Of a stretch of DNA of 64,000 bases, positions 8,822 to 18,458 are shown piece by piece (position 1 is the stretch's first letter; every line of letters begins with the position of its first letter). The stretch is from contig CP051231.1 in the NCBI GenBank assembly GCA_017792405.1, positions 1,800,895 to 1,864,894 on the forward strand. Reading direction: 5' to 3'. The translations under genes were made by a program, and so were the position numbers. Under the pieces are notes generated by a model. The model made no database searches. It had not been told where the DNA came from and saw only the letters and a list, made by a program, of their open reading frames with translations. This DNA is from Oceanicola sp. GTDB taxonomy: Bacteria; Pseudomonadota; Alphaproteobacteria; Rhodobacterales; Rhodobacteraceae.

Positions 8822-8859
8822 CCGGGCCGCGAAGAGTGCAACGGCCCGGCTTTGAAGCC
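8822..8859 (+). promoter_or_regulatory. rpsF leader with two competing hairpins
   Basis: The leader holds a perfect 8-bp stem CCGGGCCG/CGGCCCGG (8822-8829 with 8842-8849, 12-base loop). A second short hairpin GGCT...AGCC (8848-8851 with 8856-8859) reuses the two G residues 8848-8849, so the two exclude each other. In many bacteria the S6:S18 complex binds its own leader; this placement fits such control, but I could not confirm the known S6:S18 motif. Confidence 0.4.
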
Positions 8860-8884
8860 CGCTCGAAACAAAAGGAACTGCCGC

Positions 8885-9238
8885 ATGCCGCTCTACGAGC
8901 ATGTCTTCATTTCGCGCCAGGATCTCTCCGGCGCCCAGGCCGAAGGCCTGATCGAACACTTCTCCTCCGTCCTCGGTGACAACGGCGGCAAGGTCGTCGA
9001 ACACGAGTACTGGGGCGTGAAGACCATGGCCTACAAGATCAACAAGAACCGCAAGGGGCACTACGCCTTCCTGCGCACTGAGGCCCCCGCGCCTGCCGTG
9101 CAGGAAATGGAGCGCCTGATGCGCCTGCATGACGATGTGATGCGCGTCCTGACCATCAAGGTCGACGAGCACGCCGAGGGCCCCTCCGTGCAGATGCAAA
9201 AGCGTGACGAGCGCGAGCCGCGCCGCGAGCGCCGTTGA
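8885..9238 (+). CDS. rpsF: 30S ribosomal protein bS6
   Basis: bS6 binds bS18 on the platform of the small subunit. The 117-aa product starts MPLYEHVFISRQDLSGAQ and keeps the family pattern EYWGVKTMAYKINKNRKGHY. The C-terminus is charged (KRDEREPRRERR), as is common. ATG at 8885 follows AAAAGGA. It opens the rpsF-rpsR-rplI operon, with 29 bases to rpsR. Confidence 0.97.
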   Translation: MPLYEHVFISRQDLSGAQAEGLIEHFSSVLGDNGGKVVEHEYWGVKTMAYKINKNRKGHYAFLRTEAPAPAVQEMERLMRLHDDVMRVLTIKVDEHAEGPSVQMQKRDEREPRRERR

Positions 9239-9267
9239 TCCTCAACCTGAGAAAAGGACAGTAAGCT

Positions 9268-9495
9268 ATGGCTACCAAACCGTTTTTCCGCCGTCGCAAG
9301 GTCTGCCCGTTCTCCGGTGAGAACGCGCCCGCCATCGACTACAAGGACACCCGTCTGCTTCAGCGCTACATCTCCGAGCGCGGCAAGATCGTGCCCTCCC
9401 GCATCACCGCAGTCTCGGCCAAGAAGCAGCGTGAACTGGCCCGCGCCATCAAGCGCGCCCGCTTCCTCGCCCTGCTGCCCTACGCCGTGAAGTAA
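9268..9495 (+). CDS. rpsR: 30S ribosomal protein bS18
   Basis: The 75-aa, basic protein shows the bS18 core [56 protein letters not shown] (conserved positions only are meant) and ends LALLPYAVK. The Cys in VCPF is the usual lone cysteine. It lies between rpsF and rplI, with an AAAGGA before the ATG. Confidence 0.98.
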   Translation: MATKPFFRRRKVCPFSGENAPAIDYKDTRLLQRYISERGKIVPSRITAVSAKKQRELARAIKRARFLALLPYAVK

Positions 9496-9507
9496 GGAGA
9501 GACCGAC

Positions 9508-10146
9508 ATGGAAATCATCCTGCTCGAACGCGTCGCCAAGCTCGGCCAGATGGGCGAAGTGGTGAACGTCAAAGAAGGCTACGCTCGCAACTACCTGCTC
9601 CCGCAGGGCAAGGCGCTGCGTGCCAACGAAGACAACATCGCCCGCTTTGAAAACGAGAAGGCCCAGCTCGAGGCCCGCAACCTCGAGACCAAGAAAGAGG
9701 CCGACGCCCTCGGCGCCAAGCTCGACGGCGAGACCTTCATCGTGATTCGCTCCGCCTCCGACGCCGGTTCGCTCTACGGCTCCGTCACCCCGCGTGACGC
9801 CGCCGATGCCGCCACCGCCGCCGGTTACACGGTCGACAAGCGTCAGGTCGCGCTCGCCGCGCCGATCAAAGAGCTTGGCCTGCACACCGTGCACGTGGTG
9901 CTTCACCCCGAGGTGGAAGTCTCCATCACGCTCAACGTGGCCCGCTCCGAAGAAGAGGCCGAGCTTCAGGCCTCCGGCAAGTCCATTCAGGAACTCGCCG
10001 CCGAGGAAGAAGCCGCTGCCGAGTTCGAAATCTCCGAACTCTTCGACGATATCGGTCAGGCCGCCAACGAAGACTTCGGTGACGAGCCCTCCCCCGCTGC
10101 CGAAGCGGTGGAAGAGTCCGAAGGCGACGACGAAGAAAACAACTGA
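9508..10146 (+). CDS. rplI: 50S ribosomal protein bL9, extended acidic tail
   Basis: bL9 binds 23S rRNA near the L1 stalk. The 212-aa product starts [22 protein letters not shown] and has the N-terminal [13 protein letters not shown] motif, the connecting helix and the C-terminal RNA-binding domain. It is longer than the about 150-residue enteric protein because of an acidic tail (residues about 160-212, rich in Glu/Asp/Ala, ending GDDEENN). Such tails are known in alphaproteobacterial bL9. Twelve bases separate it from rpsR, and a terminator follows. Confidence 0.97.
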   Translation: MEIILLERVAKLGQMGEVVNVKEGYARNYLLPQGKALRANEDNIARFENEKAQLEARNLETKKEADALGAKLDGETFIVIRSASDAGSLYGSVTPRDAADAATAAGYTVDKRQVALAAPIKELGLHTVHVVLHPEVEVSITLNVARSEEEAELQASGKSIQELAAEEEAAAEFEISELFDDIGQAANEDFGDEPSPAAEAVEESEGDDEENN

Positions 10147-10172
10147 GTTTTCTACAGGCAAGAAACGCAGAA

Positions 10173-10204
10173 AGGCCGCTCCATCCGGGGCGGCCTTTTT
10201 CTTT
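10173..10204 (+). terminator. Terminator of the rpsF-rpsR-rplI operon
   Basis: Ten-pair stem with one G-T pair (10173-10182 with 10187-10196), ATCC loop, then TTTTTTCTTT. Lies 26 bases past the rplI stop. Confidence 0.9.
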
Positions 10205-10287
10205 GCAGCGATCAGAACATGACTGCGGTCAAATTCCGTGAAAAGTGGCCAATCTGCCCACAATGGCAGACGCTCCGTGCCTGAAAC

Positions 10288-11016
10288 TCAGTACCCCACC
10301 ATCGCCAGCATCTGCCGCATGTCCTGCGTCAGAAACATCCAGCTCCCGGCGCCCATCGCGGCCAGCATGGTCACGCCAAAGCCCTGAAGCGTCCGCAGCT
10401 TGCACCAGCCGCGCCACGCCTCTCGCCTCCGCGCGGCCATCACCCCGCGCCCTGCAGCCAGCAGCCCTGCGCCCAGGGCCTCCGCCACCCGCCGCGCCTC
10501 GCCCGTCAGGCTCCGCGAGGGGTGCAGGCCGGGCTGTTCCGCCACCGGCAACCCCCTCATCGGCCGCACAAAGGCCTCCGGTACCGCACACACCGCCGCA
10601 CCCTCCTGCCATCCCTCATGCCGAGCACGGCGCACCACCCGGCGCAGCCGGTGCCGAAAGCAAAAGGCCTCCGCCCGCGTAATCTCGAGCGCCTGCACCG
10701 TGTAAAATCCGGCCTCGAACCGCTCCACCAAGCGCTCCATCGCCGCCGCCAGCCGCGCATCCTCACGCGTGCCCATCCAGACCTCCGCGTCGAACAGGCT
10801 CCAGAACAGCCGCACCGCGTTAGAGCGATCCAGCTCCCGGCGGCCCACCATCCATTCCAGTGCACGGCCCTCCGGCGTGTGCCCCTGCCCTTCCAAACCG
10901 CGGATCACATGGGCCCAAACCTCCTGGCTCTGACCGACCAGCCACTCTGCAAGGCACGCACCGCTGTCCTCCGGATTATCGCGGAAGAAACCCTCAACCG
11001 TGCCGTGCTGCCCCAT
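10288..11016 (-). CDS. Unknown protein, DUF4274-like middle, C-terminal membrane helix
   Basis: A 242-aa protein. Residues about 40-75 (ALEWMVGRRELDRSNAVRLFWSLFDAEVWMG) recall the DUF4274 pattern, in which a residue block on partial loss is followed by LFW; this is a tentative memory match. The middle is Arg/Ala/Glu-rich and helical, and the C-terminus has one hydrophobic stretch (FGVTMLAAMGAGSWMFL). ATG at 11016 follows GGGGAGCAGG. It is divergent from the SLT lipoprotein gene 154 bases away. No function can be given. Confidence 0.6.
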   Translation of the reverse strand: MGQHGTVEGFFRDNPEDSGACLAEWLVGQSQEVWAHVIRGLEGQGHTPEGRALEWMVGRRELDRSNAVRLFWSLFDAEVWMGTREDARLAAAMERLVERFEAGFYTVQALEITRAEAFCFRHRLRRVVRRARHEGWQEGAAVCAVPEAFVRPMRGLPVAEQPGLHPSRSLTGEARRVAEALGAGLLAAGRGVMAARRREAWRGWCKLRTLQGFGVTMLAAMGAGSWMFLTQDMRQMLAMVGY

Positions 11017-11170
11017 ATGCCTGCTCCCCTTATGCGAGTCGTTTGTTGAGCCATCCCAGCATTCGAATTGGGGCAGAAATGCGGCATCCGCTCCGCCAAG
11101 GTCGGCAAATATCCCCCCTGTCGCCCCGCTGCCTCTCGCCAAGCCGCCGCCATCCTGCCACCCTCGCCGG

Positions 11171-11644
11171 ATGACGACTCGCCGCGCCTTTATCGCCTGC
11201 CTTGCCGCCCTGCCGCTCGCCGCCTGCGTCGGTGGCAGCCCCGAACCTGCCAGCCGTGAGGCCTTCGACCCGCCGCTCTACCCGCAAGAAACGCCGGAGC
11301 TGCGGGCGCTGATCAACAAATACGCGGCGATCCACGACATCCCCCGCGAGCTGATCCACCGGGTCTGCATCCGCGAAAGCACCCACAATCCGCGCGCGCG
11401 CAACGGCCCCTACTACGGCCTGATGCAGATCCTGCCCCAAACCGCCCGCACCATGGGCCACCGCGGCCCGCCCTCCGAGTTGCTCGATGCCGAAACCAAC
11501 CTGAAATACGCGGGCAAGTACCTCAAAGGCGCCTGGCTCGTCTCCGGCGGCGATATCGACGAGGCGATCGGCTGGTACGCCCGCGGCTATTATTACGAGG
11601 CCAAGCGCCTCGGCCTGCTATACGAAACAGGTCTCAGAACCTGA
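11171..11644 (+). CDS. Small SLT-type lytic transglycosylase lipoprotein
   Basis: The 157-aa product begins with a lipoprotein signal ([19 protein letters not shown], lipid attachment at Cys19). The mature part is a minimal goose-lysozyme-like SLT domain: [20 protein letters not shown] with the catalytic Glu in RES, then [16 protein letters not shown] and NLKYAGKYL. Such enzymes cut peptidoglycan with formation of an anhydro end, probably from the inner leaflet of the outer membrane. RR in the n-region hints at Tat use but is not decisive. Next gene downstream is 62 bases away on the same strand. Confidence 0.85.
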   Translation: MTTRRAFIACLAALPLAACVGGSPEPASREAFDPPLYPQETPELRALINKYAAIHDIPRELIHRVCIRESTHNPRARNGPYYGLMQILPQTARTMGHRGPPSELLDAETNLKYAGKYLKGAWLVSGGDIDEAIGWYARGYYYEAKRLGLLYETGLRT

Positions 11645-11706
11645 CACACCCGCGTTACAAGGCCGCGGCACACCGGCGGCAACGCACAACAGAGAGGACC
11701 GCCCCC

Positions 11707-13656
11707 ATGCCCATCACCCTGTCCCGCCGCAGCTTTCTCGCCTCCACCGCCGCAGGCAGCCTCATCGCGCTGCACCCCTTTTCGCTCCGCGCCGCCGCCG
11801 GTCAGGCCCACCTCCGGGTGATGGAAACCACCGATCTGCACGTCCACGTCTACCCCTACGACTATTACGCTGACCGCGAGGTCGACACGCTGGGCCTCTC
11901 CCGCACCGCCTCCATCGTGAACGAGATCCGCGCCGAGGCCACCAACTCCCTGTTGCTCGACAACGGCGACTTCCTGCAGGGCAACCCGATGGGCGATTAC
12001 ATCGCCTATGAGCGCGGCATGAAGGAGGGCGACAGCCACCCTGTCATCACCGCCATGAACACCGTCGGCATCGAGGCCAGCACGTTGGGCAACCACGAGT
12101 TCAACTACGGCCTCGAGTTCCTCACCAAAGCCCTCGCCGGCTCCGGCTTCCCGGTGGTCTGCGCCAACATCGTGAAGCCCGGCAGCACCGAAACCCTGCT
12201 GGAGCCCTACGTCATCCTCGACCGCGAGATCACCGATGGCGCGGGCGAGGCCCACCCGATCAAGATCGGCATCATCGGCTTCGTCCCGCCCCAAGTGATG
12301 AACTGGGATCGCAAGCATCTTGAAGGCAACGTCGAGGCCCGCGACATCGTCGCCACCGCCCGCGCCCTTGTGCCCGAGATGAAGGAGAAAGGCGCCGACA
12401 TCGTCATCGCCCTCTCTCACTCCGGCATCGGCTCGGCGGACGAGTCTGAGATGATGGAAAACGCCTCCGTCCCCCTCGCCACCGTCGACGGGATCGACTG
12501 TATCCTCACCGGCCACAGCCACCTCGTCTTCCCCTCTTCCAACTACGCCGATTTCGCGGGCGTCGACGCCGAGGCCGGCACCATCCACGGCAAACCCGCC
12601 GCCATGGCCGGTTTCTGGGGCAGCCACCTCGGCCTCATCGACCTGATGCTGGAGAAAGACGGCTCCTCCTGGCGCGTCACCGGCCACAGCTCCGAGGCCC
12701 GGCCAATCTCCAAGCGCAACGAAGACCGCTCGATCACCGCGCTGGTGGAGGATGACGCCGCCGTGCTGGAGAGCGTGAAAGCCGAGCACGAGGCCACGCT
12801 CGAATACGTCCGCCGCGCCGTCGGCACCACCGCCGTCCCACTCCACAGCTACTTCGCGCTGGTGGCCGATGACCCCTCTGTGCAGATCGTGAGCAACGCC
12901 CAGACCTGGTATATCGAGCAGATGATGCAAGGCACCGAGTGGGAGGGCTTGCCCATCCTCTCCGCCGCCGCCCCCTTCAAGGCCGGTGGCCGTGGCGGCC
13001 CCGAGTATTACACCGATGTCGCCCCCGGCGCCGTGGCCATCAAGAACGTGGCCGACCTCTACCTCTACCCCAACACCGTCCGCGCCGTGGCCATCACCGG
13101 CGCTCAGGTGAAAGACTGGCTGGAGCGCTCCGCAGGCATGTTCAACCAGATCGAGCCGGGCAGCCAGGACGCCGTGCTGCTCAACCCCGATTTCCCCTCT
13201 TACAACTTCGACATCATGGATGGCGTCACCTACCAGATCGACCTCAGCCAGCCGTCGAAGTACGGCCCCAAGGGCGAGCCGTTGAACCCAGAGGCCAACC
13301 GCATCGTGAACCTTCAGTTCAACGGCGCACCCATTGATCCCGAGCAAAAGTTCGTTGTCGCCACCAACAACTACCGCGCCTCCGGCGGCGGCAGCTTCCC
13401 CGGTGCCGATGGCTCCACCGTGATCTTCGAAGGCCCCGACACCAACCGCGACGTGATCGTGCGCTACATCGTCGACAAGGGCGAGATCTCCCCCGCCGCC
13501 GATGCCAACTGGACCTTCGCCCCCCTAGAAGGCACCACCGTGATCTTCGAGACCGGCCCCAAAGCCGCCGATTACGCGGCCTCGGTCGAAGGCGTCACCA
13601 TCGAACCCGCAGGTGACGGCGCCGACGGCTTCGCCGCCTTCCGCATCACGCTCTGA
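11707..13656 (+). CDS. cpdB: Periplasmic 2',3'-cyclic nucleotide 2'-phosphodiesterase/3'-nucleotidase
   Basis: The 649-aa protein starts with a twin-arginine signal ([20 protein letters not shown]). The N-terminal metallophosphatase domain shows the dinuclear metal motifs [27 protein letters not shown] and [12 protein letters not shown]. The C-terminal 5'-nucleotidase domain (residues about 360-600) has the [22 protein letters not shown] and [13 protein letters not shown] segments that bind nucleoside. Role: releases phosphate and nucleosides from cyclic nucleotides in the periplasm. Length and order of domains match CpdB. Tat export implies cofactor loading before transport. Confidence 0.92.
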   Translation: MPITLSRRSFLASTAAGSLIALHPFSLRAAAGQAHLRVMETTDLHVHVYPYDYYADREVDTLGLSRTASIVNEIRAEATNSLLLDNGDFLQGNPMGDYIAYERGMKEGDSHPVITAMNTVGIEASTLGNHEFNYGLEFLTKALAGSGFPVVCANIVKPGSTETLLEPYVILDREITDGAGEAHPIKIGIIGFVPPQVMNWDRKHLEGNVEARDIVATARALVPEMKEKGADIVIALSHSGIGSADESEMMENASVPLATVDGIDCILTGHSHLVFPSSNYADFAGVDAEAGTIHGKPAAMAGFWGSHLGLIDLMLEKDGSSWRVTGHSSEARPISKRNEDRSITALVEDDAAVLESVKAEHEATLEYVRRAVGTTAVPLHSYFALVADDPSVQIVSNAQTWYIEQMMQGTEWEGLPILSAAAPFKAGGRGGPEYYTDVAPGAVAIKNVADLYLYPNTVRAVAITGAQVKDWLERSAGMFNQIEPGSQDAVLLNPDFPSYNFDIMDGVTYQIDLSQPSKYGPKGEPLNPEANRIVNLQFNGAPIDPEQKFVVATNNYRASGGGSFPGADGSTVIFEGPDTNRDVIVRYIVDKGEISPAADANWTFAPLEGTTVIFETGPKAADYAASVEGVTIEPAGDGADGFAAFRITL

Positions 13657-13690
13657 GCCATACGGGCAGTTCCTGCCCGCCCCCAAACAC

Positions 13691-13719
13691 AGCGCCCGCG
13701 CCGCCCAAGCGCGGGCGCT
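13691..13719 (+). terminator. Strong hairpin after cpdB
   Basis: Perfect 11-bp GC stem AGCGCCCGCGC/GCGCGGGCGCT (13691-13701 with 13709-13719), 7-base loop, followed by TGCATTT rather than a clean T-run. Likely terminator for cpdB. Confidence 0.6.
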
Positions 13720-13824
13720 TGCATTTCCGGCCAGATGGCATAGGTGAAGGCCATCGAGGAGGACGACCTCCGGCCATCAAGCCACGCATTCGGGACGGCC
13801 CGCAGACATCGAAAGGGCCACCCC

Positions 13825-14244
13825 ATGCGCAGCACCAGATCCCGGATCATCCACGCCCTCAGCTTCGAGCTGATCGGCCTCGCCATCGTCATCCCGGCCT
13901 TCTCGCTGCTCTTCGGCATCGACATGGGTGAAGGCGGCGTTGTCGCCGTGGTCGGCGCCACGCTGGCGACGGTCTGGAACTACCTCTACAACCTCGGCTT
14001 CGACCACGCGCTGCTGCGCCTGCAAGGCCACACGGCCAAAAGCCTGCCGCTGCGCATCCTGCACGCGCTGCTCTTCGAGGCGGGCCTGCTGCTGGCGCTC
14101 CTGCCCTTCATCGCCTGGTATCTCGGGGTGTCGCTCTGGCAGGCGCTGCAGATGGATATCGCCTTCGCGCTCTTCTACCTGGTCTATGCCTTCGCCTTCA
14201 ATTGGCTCTACGACCTGATCGACCCGCCCCGCCGGCCTGCCTGA
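13825..14244 (+). CDS. PACE family multidrug efflux protein
   Basis: PACE (proteobacterial antimicrobial compound efflux) proteins export biocides such as chlorhexidine. The 139-aa protein has four transmembrane helices in two tandem BTP repeats: the opening RSTRSRIIHALSFELIGL is diagnostic, and the second repeat reads SLPLRILHALLFEAGLL. Motifs NYLYNLGFDHALL and NWLYDLIDP end the two repeats. ATG at 13825. It converges on the 312-aa protein downstream with a 14-base gap. Confidence 0.88.
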   Translation: MRSTRSRIIHALSFELIGLAIVIPAFSLLFGIDMGEGGVVAVVGATLATVWNYLYNLGFDHALLRLQGHTAKSLPLRILHALLFEAGLLLALLPFIAWYLGVSLWQALQMDIAFALFYLVYAFAFNWLYDLIDPPRRPA

Positions 14245-14258
14245 CCCGCTGGCGCCCG

Positions 14259-15197
14259 CTACCCCAGACTCTCGATCAGCCCGGCCACCTCGGCATCCTC
14301 CGCCCGGTAGCTCACCACCCGCACGTCGAGCCCGGCGTTCCGATACATCCGCATCGCCCGCCCCATCGCCTCCAGTATCCACCACTTCTCGTTGCCAAAG
14401 GCGCCGCCGCCCAGCAGCGTCAGGAACACCGGCACCTCGAGCCGTGCGGCCAGCCCGAGCGTGATCTCATAGGCTTCTTCCAGCACCAGCCGGGCGAAGA
14501 GCTGCCATTCTCCCTCGCCGCCATAGGCCACCGGCAGGGCCGAGCAATAGACCTGATGCACATCATGCCCGCCGCCCTCCAGCGTCACCTCGGTGCCCCG
14601 CTGCAAGCCCACCTCCAGCAGCCCGCGATAGTCATCAAACCGGCCCCGTAGCTTCTCCTGCACCTCCTCCAGCCCGCCGGGATGGGGCAGCGCGTATCCG
14701 TTGCGCATCTCCCAGAGCGTGCCCCAGTCATTGCCCAAAGTACGCCCGAGCGGCGCAAGACAATCAATCTGCCGCTCGCATTGCCCGACATAGCCGTCAT
14801 GCTCCGCAAAGTAGTTACGCCAGATCGTGCCCGCCGCGCAGGCAATGGCACAGGCCGGCCCCTGTGTCGGGTCGCCCGCATAGCGCGTGATCCCCATCGC
14901 TGGCGTCACATCCGGCCCGATCATCTCCAGCAGGTTGAACTGCGAGGCCACCTGAAACAGTGCGCCGGGGTGCGCCAGATGCAGCGCCTGCGCATCCTCC
15001 ACCACCTGTGAAAACCGCGATGCCCCCCGCTCCGGCACCGGCTCCAGCGCCGCGCTTGTCACCCGCTCCAGAACGCCCGGCCGCATCACACGCCCATTCA
15101 TCCGGCTGCGCAGTATGCCGTCCTCCGCCACGAGGTTCTCCCGCACACTCTCCGGCCCGCGCTCCGCGAAGCCGGTCAGCTGCTCAAAGAAATCCAT
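14259..15197 (-). CDS. Unknown protein, macrodomain-like C-terminus
   Basis: A 312-aa soluble protein. The C-terminal third (VPVFLTLLGGGAFGNEKWWILEAMGRAMRMY ... GLDVRVVSY) reads like the distal loop and helix of an ADP-ribose-binding macrodomain; the middle has QVYCSALPVAYGGEGEWQLFARLVLEEAYEITL. The N-terminal half is helical. I recall no named family with certainty. Start: ATG at 15197 (MDFFEQLTG), eight bases after GGAG; a TTG-started extension is less likely. The ribosome-binding site lies directly beside the tig terminator hairpin. Functional guess (nucleotide or ADP-ribose handling) is weak. Confidence 0.55.
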   Translation of the reverse strand: MDFFEQLTGFAERGPESVRENLVAEDGILRSRMNGRVMRPGVLERVTSAALEPVPERGASRFSQVVEDAQALHLAHPGALFQVASQFNLLEMIGPDVTPAMGITRYAGDPTQGPACAIACAAGTIWRNYFAEHDGYVGQCERQIDCLAPLGRTLGNDWGTLWEMRNGYALPHPGGLEEVQEKLRGRFDDYRGLLEVGLQRGTEVTLEGGGHDVHQVYCSALPVAYGGEGEWQLFARLVLEEAYEITLGLAARLEVPVFLTLLGGGAFGNEKWWILEAMGRAMRMYRNAGLDVRVVSYRAEDAEVAGLIESLG

Positions 15198-15213
15198 CCA
15201 TCGCTCCAAAAGC

Positions 15214-15242
15214 AAAAGGGCCGCCCCAATGGGCGGCCCTTT
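15214..15242 (-). terminator. tig terminator
   Basis: Perfect 12-bp stem (15215-15226 with 15231-15242), CAAT-type loop, followed on the minus strand by TTTTGCTTTT. It lies 22 bases past the tig stop and immediately before the start of the next gene, so it probably uncouples the two. Confidence 0.85.
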
Positions 15243-15264
15243 CCAATTCCATGCAAGGCAAACC

Positions 15265-16590
15265 TCACTCGTCTTCGAGCTTGTCCACGGCCTCTTTCAG
15301 CTCGTCCTTGCTGACTTCCTTCTCGCTCACATCGGCCAGCTCGAAGATATAATCCACGACCTTGTCCTCGAACAGCGGGGCGCGCATCTGCTGCTGCACC
15401 TGGGCGTTGTTCTTCACGAATTCGAAGAACTCGCGCTCCTGGCCGGGGTATTGCCGGGCCTGCGCCATGATCGCCTGGGTCATCTCGGCGTCAGACACCT
15501 CGATGCTGTTCTTCTGACCCATCTCGGCGAGCAGAAGGCCAAGGCGCACGCGGCGCGCGGCAAGAGTCTTGTGCTCTTCGGTGGTCTCGATCTCCGGGTG
15601 ATCGTGACCTTCCACCTCGGGGTTGTCCTCATGCCACAGCTGGTGGGCAATCTGGCCGGCCTCGGCGTCCAGCAAGGTCGGCGGCAGCTCGAAGCTCACC
15701 AGCTTGTCCAGCTCGTCCAGCAGGCCACGCTTCATGACAGCGCGCGAGGCACCGGCATACTCGGCTTCCAGACGCTCGGTGATCTGGCCCTTCAGCGCCT
15801 CGAGATCCTCGGCACCGAACTGCTTGGCCAGCTCGTCGTCGAGCTTGGCCTTGGCGGGCTTCTTCACTTCCTTGATCTTGCACTCGAAGACAGCGGCCTT
15901 CCCGGCCAGATGCTCGGCCTGGTACTCCTCGGGGAAGCTCACTTCCACGTTCTTCTCGTCACCGGCCTTCACGCCAACCAGCTGCTCTTCGAAGCCGGGG
16001 ATGAACTGGCCCGAGCCGAGCACCAGCGGAAAGTCTTCCGCCGCGCCGCCCTCAAAGGCTTCGCCGTCGACCTTGCCGAGGAAGTCCATGACCACCTGGT
16101 CACCGTCCTTGGCCGCGCCCTTCTTGGTCTCGAAGGTCTTTGCCTGCTCGGCCAGCCCTTCCAGCGCCTCGGTCACGGCGGCGTCGTCGGCCTTCACCAC
16201 GAGCTTCTCGAGTTTCACCTGCTTGAGGTCCACCTCAGGGATCTCCGGCAGCGCCTCGTAAGACATGGAAACGACAACATCGTCGCCCTCTTTCCAGTCC
16301 TCGTTGGTCATCTTGACCTCGGGCTGCATCGCCGGGCGGTCGCCGCTGTCTTCAAAGTGCTTGGCCATGGCGCCGTCGATGGCTTCCTGCATGGCTTCGC
16401 CCAACAGGCGCGGGCCGAACTGCTTTTTCAGCAGGGCCATCGGCACCTTGCCCTTGCGGAAACCCTTCATCTCGATGTCAGGGCGGGCTTCTTCCAGCTT
16501 GCCGCTCACCTTCTCGTCCAGCTCACCGGCCGGAATGGTGATCTCGTAGCCGCGCTTGAGGCCTTCGTTCTGGGTCTCGGTGACCTGCAT
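15265..16590 (-). CDS. tig: Trigger factor
   Basis: Trigger factor is the ribosome-bound chaperone and prolyl isomerase. The 441-aa product has the N-terminal ribosome-binding domain with the [17 protein letters not shown] signature (residues about 43-59), a central FKBP-type PPIase domain ([20 protein letters not shown] ... [14 protein letters not shown]) and a helical C-terminal arm rich in Glu. ATG at 16590 follows GGAAGCAGGA. Usually found near clpP/clpX, which are not adjacent here. Confidence 0.96.
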   Translation of the reverse strand: MQVTETQNEGLKRGYEITIPAGELDEKVSGKLEEARPDIEMKGFRKGKVPMALLKKQFGPRLLGEAMQEAIDGAMAKHFEDSGDRPAMQPEVKMTNEDWKEGDDVVVSMSYEALPEIPEVDLKQVKLEKLVVKADDAAVTEALEGLAEQAKTFETKKGAAKDGDQVVMDFLGKVDGEAFEGGAAEDFPLVLGSGQFIPGFEEQLVGVKAGDEKNVEVSFPEEYQAEHLAGKAAVFECKIKEVKKPAKAKLDDELAKQFGAEDLEALKGQITERLEAEYAGASRAVMKRGLLDELDKLVSFELPPTLLDAEAGQIAHQLWHEDNPEVEGHDHPEIETTEEHKTLAARRVRLGLLLAEMGQKNSIEVSDAEMTQAIMAQARQYPGQEREFFEFVKNNAQVQQQMRAPLFEDKVVDYIFELADVSEKEVSKDELKEAVDKLEDE

Positions 16591-16620
16591 TCCTGCTTCC
16601 TTCTTCGTATAAGCACCGCA

Positions 16621-16642
16621 ACCCCCTCGGTGCCGAGGGGGT
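16621..16642. promoter_or_regulatory. Perfect hairpin upstream of tig
   Basis: Inverted repeat ACCCCCTCG/CGAGGGGGT with a GTGC loop, 31 bases before the tig ATG. If transcribed it would form a 9-bp stem in the tig leader; if not, it could be an operator. No T-run on either side. Confidence 0.4.
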
Positions 16643-16865
16643 GATAAATCAGGCGCCTTTTAGGTGGCCGAGGGCAGGGTTGCAAGGCGATTCACGCGGG
16701 CGCCGCTTGCCCGCCCGGCCGCGCCCGGCGCCCATCCGCCCAAAGCGGGCATCGTCATGAAACTGTGAGCCCGGAGTAACGCGCCTGTCACCCGCCCGGC
16801 AGAGCTTGCCCGCACCGCGCCCGGCGCGCGCCAGCCAGCACATTCACGCCCGCAAGAGGACAGAC

Positions 16866-18410
16866 ATGACCCAACTCAAAGGCCTTTCCCGCCGCAACCT
16901 TCTCATCGGCGGCTCCGCCCTCGCAACCACCCTCGCCATGCCCGCCATCTCGCGGGCCCAATCGCGCCCGGTCTTCACCCACGGCGTGCAATCGGGCGAT
17001 GTCGATGCGTCGTCCGGCATGATCTGGACCCGCACCGACCGCCCCGCCAAGGTGATGATGGAAGTCGCCACTACCGAGAGCTTCTCCAACGCCCGCCAGC
17101 TCGCCCCGATGAACGCCCTGCCCGGCTCCGACATGGCGATCAAGCGCCTGGTGGAGGGCCTGCCCTCCGACCAAGACATCTTCTACCGCTTCACCGCGAT
17201 GGACCTCTCCGATGTCAACGCCACCTCCGAGCCTCTAGTGGGCCGCTTCCGCACAGCCCCCGGCTCCCGCCGTTCGGTCAAGTTCGCATGGTCCGGCGAC
17301 ACCGCCGGTCAGGGCTGGGGCATCGACGAGGAGGGCATGGCCTGCTACCGCACCATGGCCTCGCACCAGCCCGACTTCTTCCTGCACTCCGGCGACACCA
17401 TCTATGCCGACGGCCCGCTGGAAGATGAGGTGACCGACGAGAGCGGCGCCGTGATCTGGCGCAACACGGTCAACACCGACGCCAAGCGCAAGGTCGCCGA
17501 AACCCTTGACGAATATCGCGGCCAATGGCTCTACAACATGATGGACGAGCACGTGCTGGCCCTCAACGCCGAGGTGCCCACCTTATTCCAATGGGATGAC
17601 CATGAGGTGATCAACAACTGGTCCTCCTCCCGCTCGATCATGGAAGACGAGCGCTATTCGGAGAAGAACATCCACGTCCTCGCCGCCCGCGCTGCTCAGG
17701 CCTTCCACGAGATGGCCCCGATCCGCTACACCCCCGCCGAGCCGGGCCGCGTCTATCGCAAGATCAGCTACGGTCCGATGCTCGACATCTTCTTCCTCGA
17801 CCTGCGCAGCTATCGCGGCCCGAACTCCGACAACATGCAGGAGGAACTGACGGACGAGAGCCGCATCCTCGGCGCCGAACAAATGGCGTGGCTCAAGCGT
17901 GAACTGACGAACAGCCGCGCCACATGGAAGGTCATCGCCTCCGACATGCCCATCGGCCTCGTCGTCGGCGGCGGCGCCGAGGCGGTCGCCAATGGCAACA
18001 ACGGCCCCGCCAAGGGCCGCGAGCTGGAGATCGCCGGGCTGCTGCGCTTCATCAAGGCGGCCGAGATCCGCAATACCGTCTGGCTCACCGCCGACGTGCA
18101 TTACACCGCCGCGCACCACTACTCGCCCGACCGCGCCCAGTTTCAGGACTTCGCTCCGTTCTGGGAGTTCGTTTCCGGGCCTATCCACGCCGGCACCTTC
18201 GGCCCGAACGATCTGGATATGACCTTCGGCCCCGAGGTCCGCTACGTGAAGGCCCCCGAGGCCGGGCAGGCCAACCTGCCGCCCTCCGCCGGTCTGCAAT
18301 TCTTCGGTCTGGTCGAGATCGACGGCGCGACCGAGCAGCTCACCGTCCGCCTGATGGACCGCGCCAACACCGAACTCTGGGCCACCACGCTGGACCCTGA
18401 GCACGCCTGA
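16866..18410 (+). CDS. phoD: PhoD-type alkaline phosphatase
   Basis: PhoD enzymes are Tat-exported, Ca/Fe-dependent phosphodiesterases that free phosphate from organic esters. The 514-aa protein starts with a Tat signal (SRRNLLIGGSALATTLAMPAISRA). It has the N-terminal beta-sandwich (FTHGVQSGDVDASSGMIWTRTDRPAKV) and the metallophosphatase core with SGDTIYADGP, FQWDDHEVINNW, FLDLRSYRG and LTADVHYTAAH. ATG at 16866 follows AGAGGA. It is divergent from tig and convergent with the CHAT gene. Phosphate control is typical but I did not identify a PHO box. Confidence 0.9.
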   Translation: MTQLKGLSRRNLLIGGSALATTLAMPAISRAQSRPVFTHGVQSGDVDASSGMIWTRTDRPAKVMMEVATTESFSNARQLAPMNALPGSDMAIKRLVEGLPSDQDIFYRFTAMDLSDVNATSEPLVGRFRTAPGSRRSVKFAWSGDTAGQGWGIDEEGMACYRTMASHQPDFFLHSGDTIYADGPLEDEVTDESGAVIWRNTVNTDAKRKVAETLDEYRGQWLYNMMDEHVLALNAEVPTLFQWDDHEVINNWSSSRSIMEDERYSEKNIHVLAARAAQAFHEMAPIRYTPAEPGRVYRKISYGPMLDIFFLDLRSYRGPNSDNMQEELTDESRILGAEQMAWLKRELTNSRATWKVIASDMPIGLVVGGGAEAVANGNNGPAKGRELEIAGLLRFIKAAEIRNTVWLTADVHYTAAHHYSPDRAQFQDFAPFWEFVSGPIHAGTFGPNDLDMTFGPEVRYVKAPEAGQANLPPSAGLQFFGLVEIDGATEQLTVRLMDRANTELWATTLDPEHA

Positions 18411-18422
18411 ACTTACACCAAG

Positions 18423-18450
18423 GGGAGCGGCCTTTCCCAAGGCCCCTCCC
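18423..18450. terminator. Hairpin between convergent phoD and CHAT gene
   Basis: GGGAGCGGCCTT pairs with AAGGCCCCTCCC (one mismatch) around a TCCC loop, in the 48-base gap between two stops. No T-run; possible two-way terminator. Confidence 0.45.
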
Positions 18451-18458
18451 GCCCCCTC

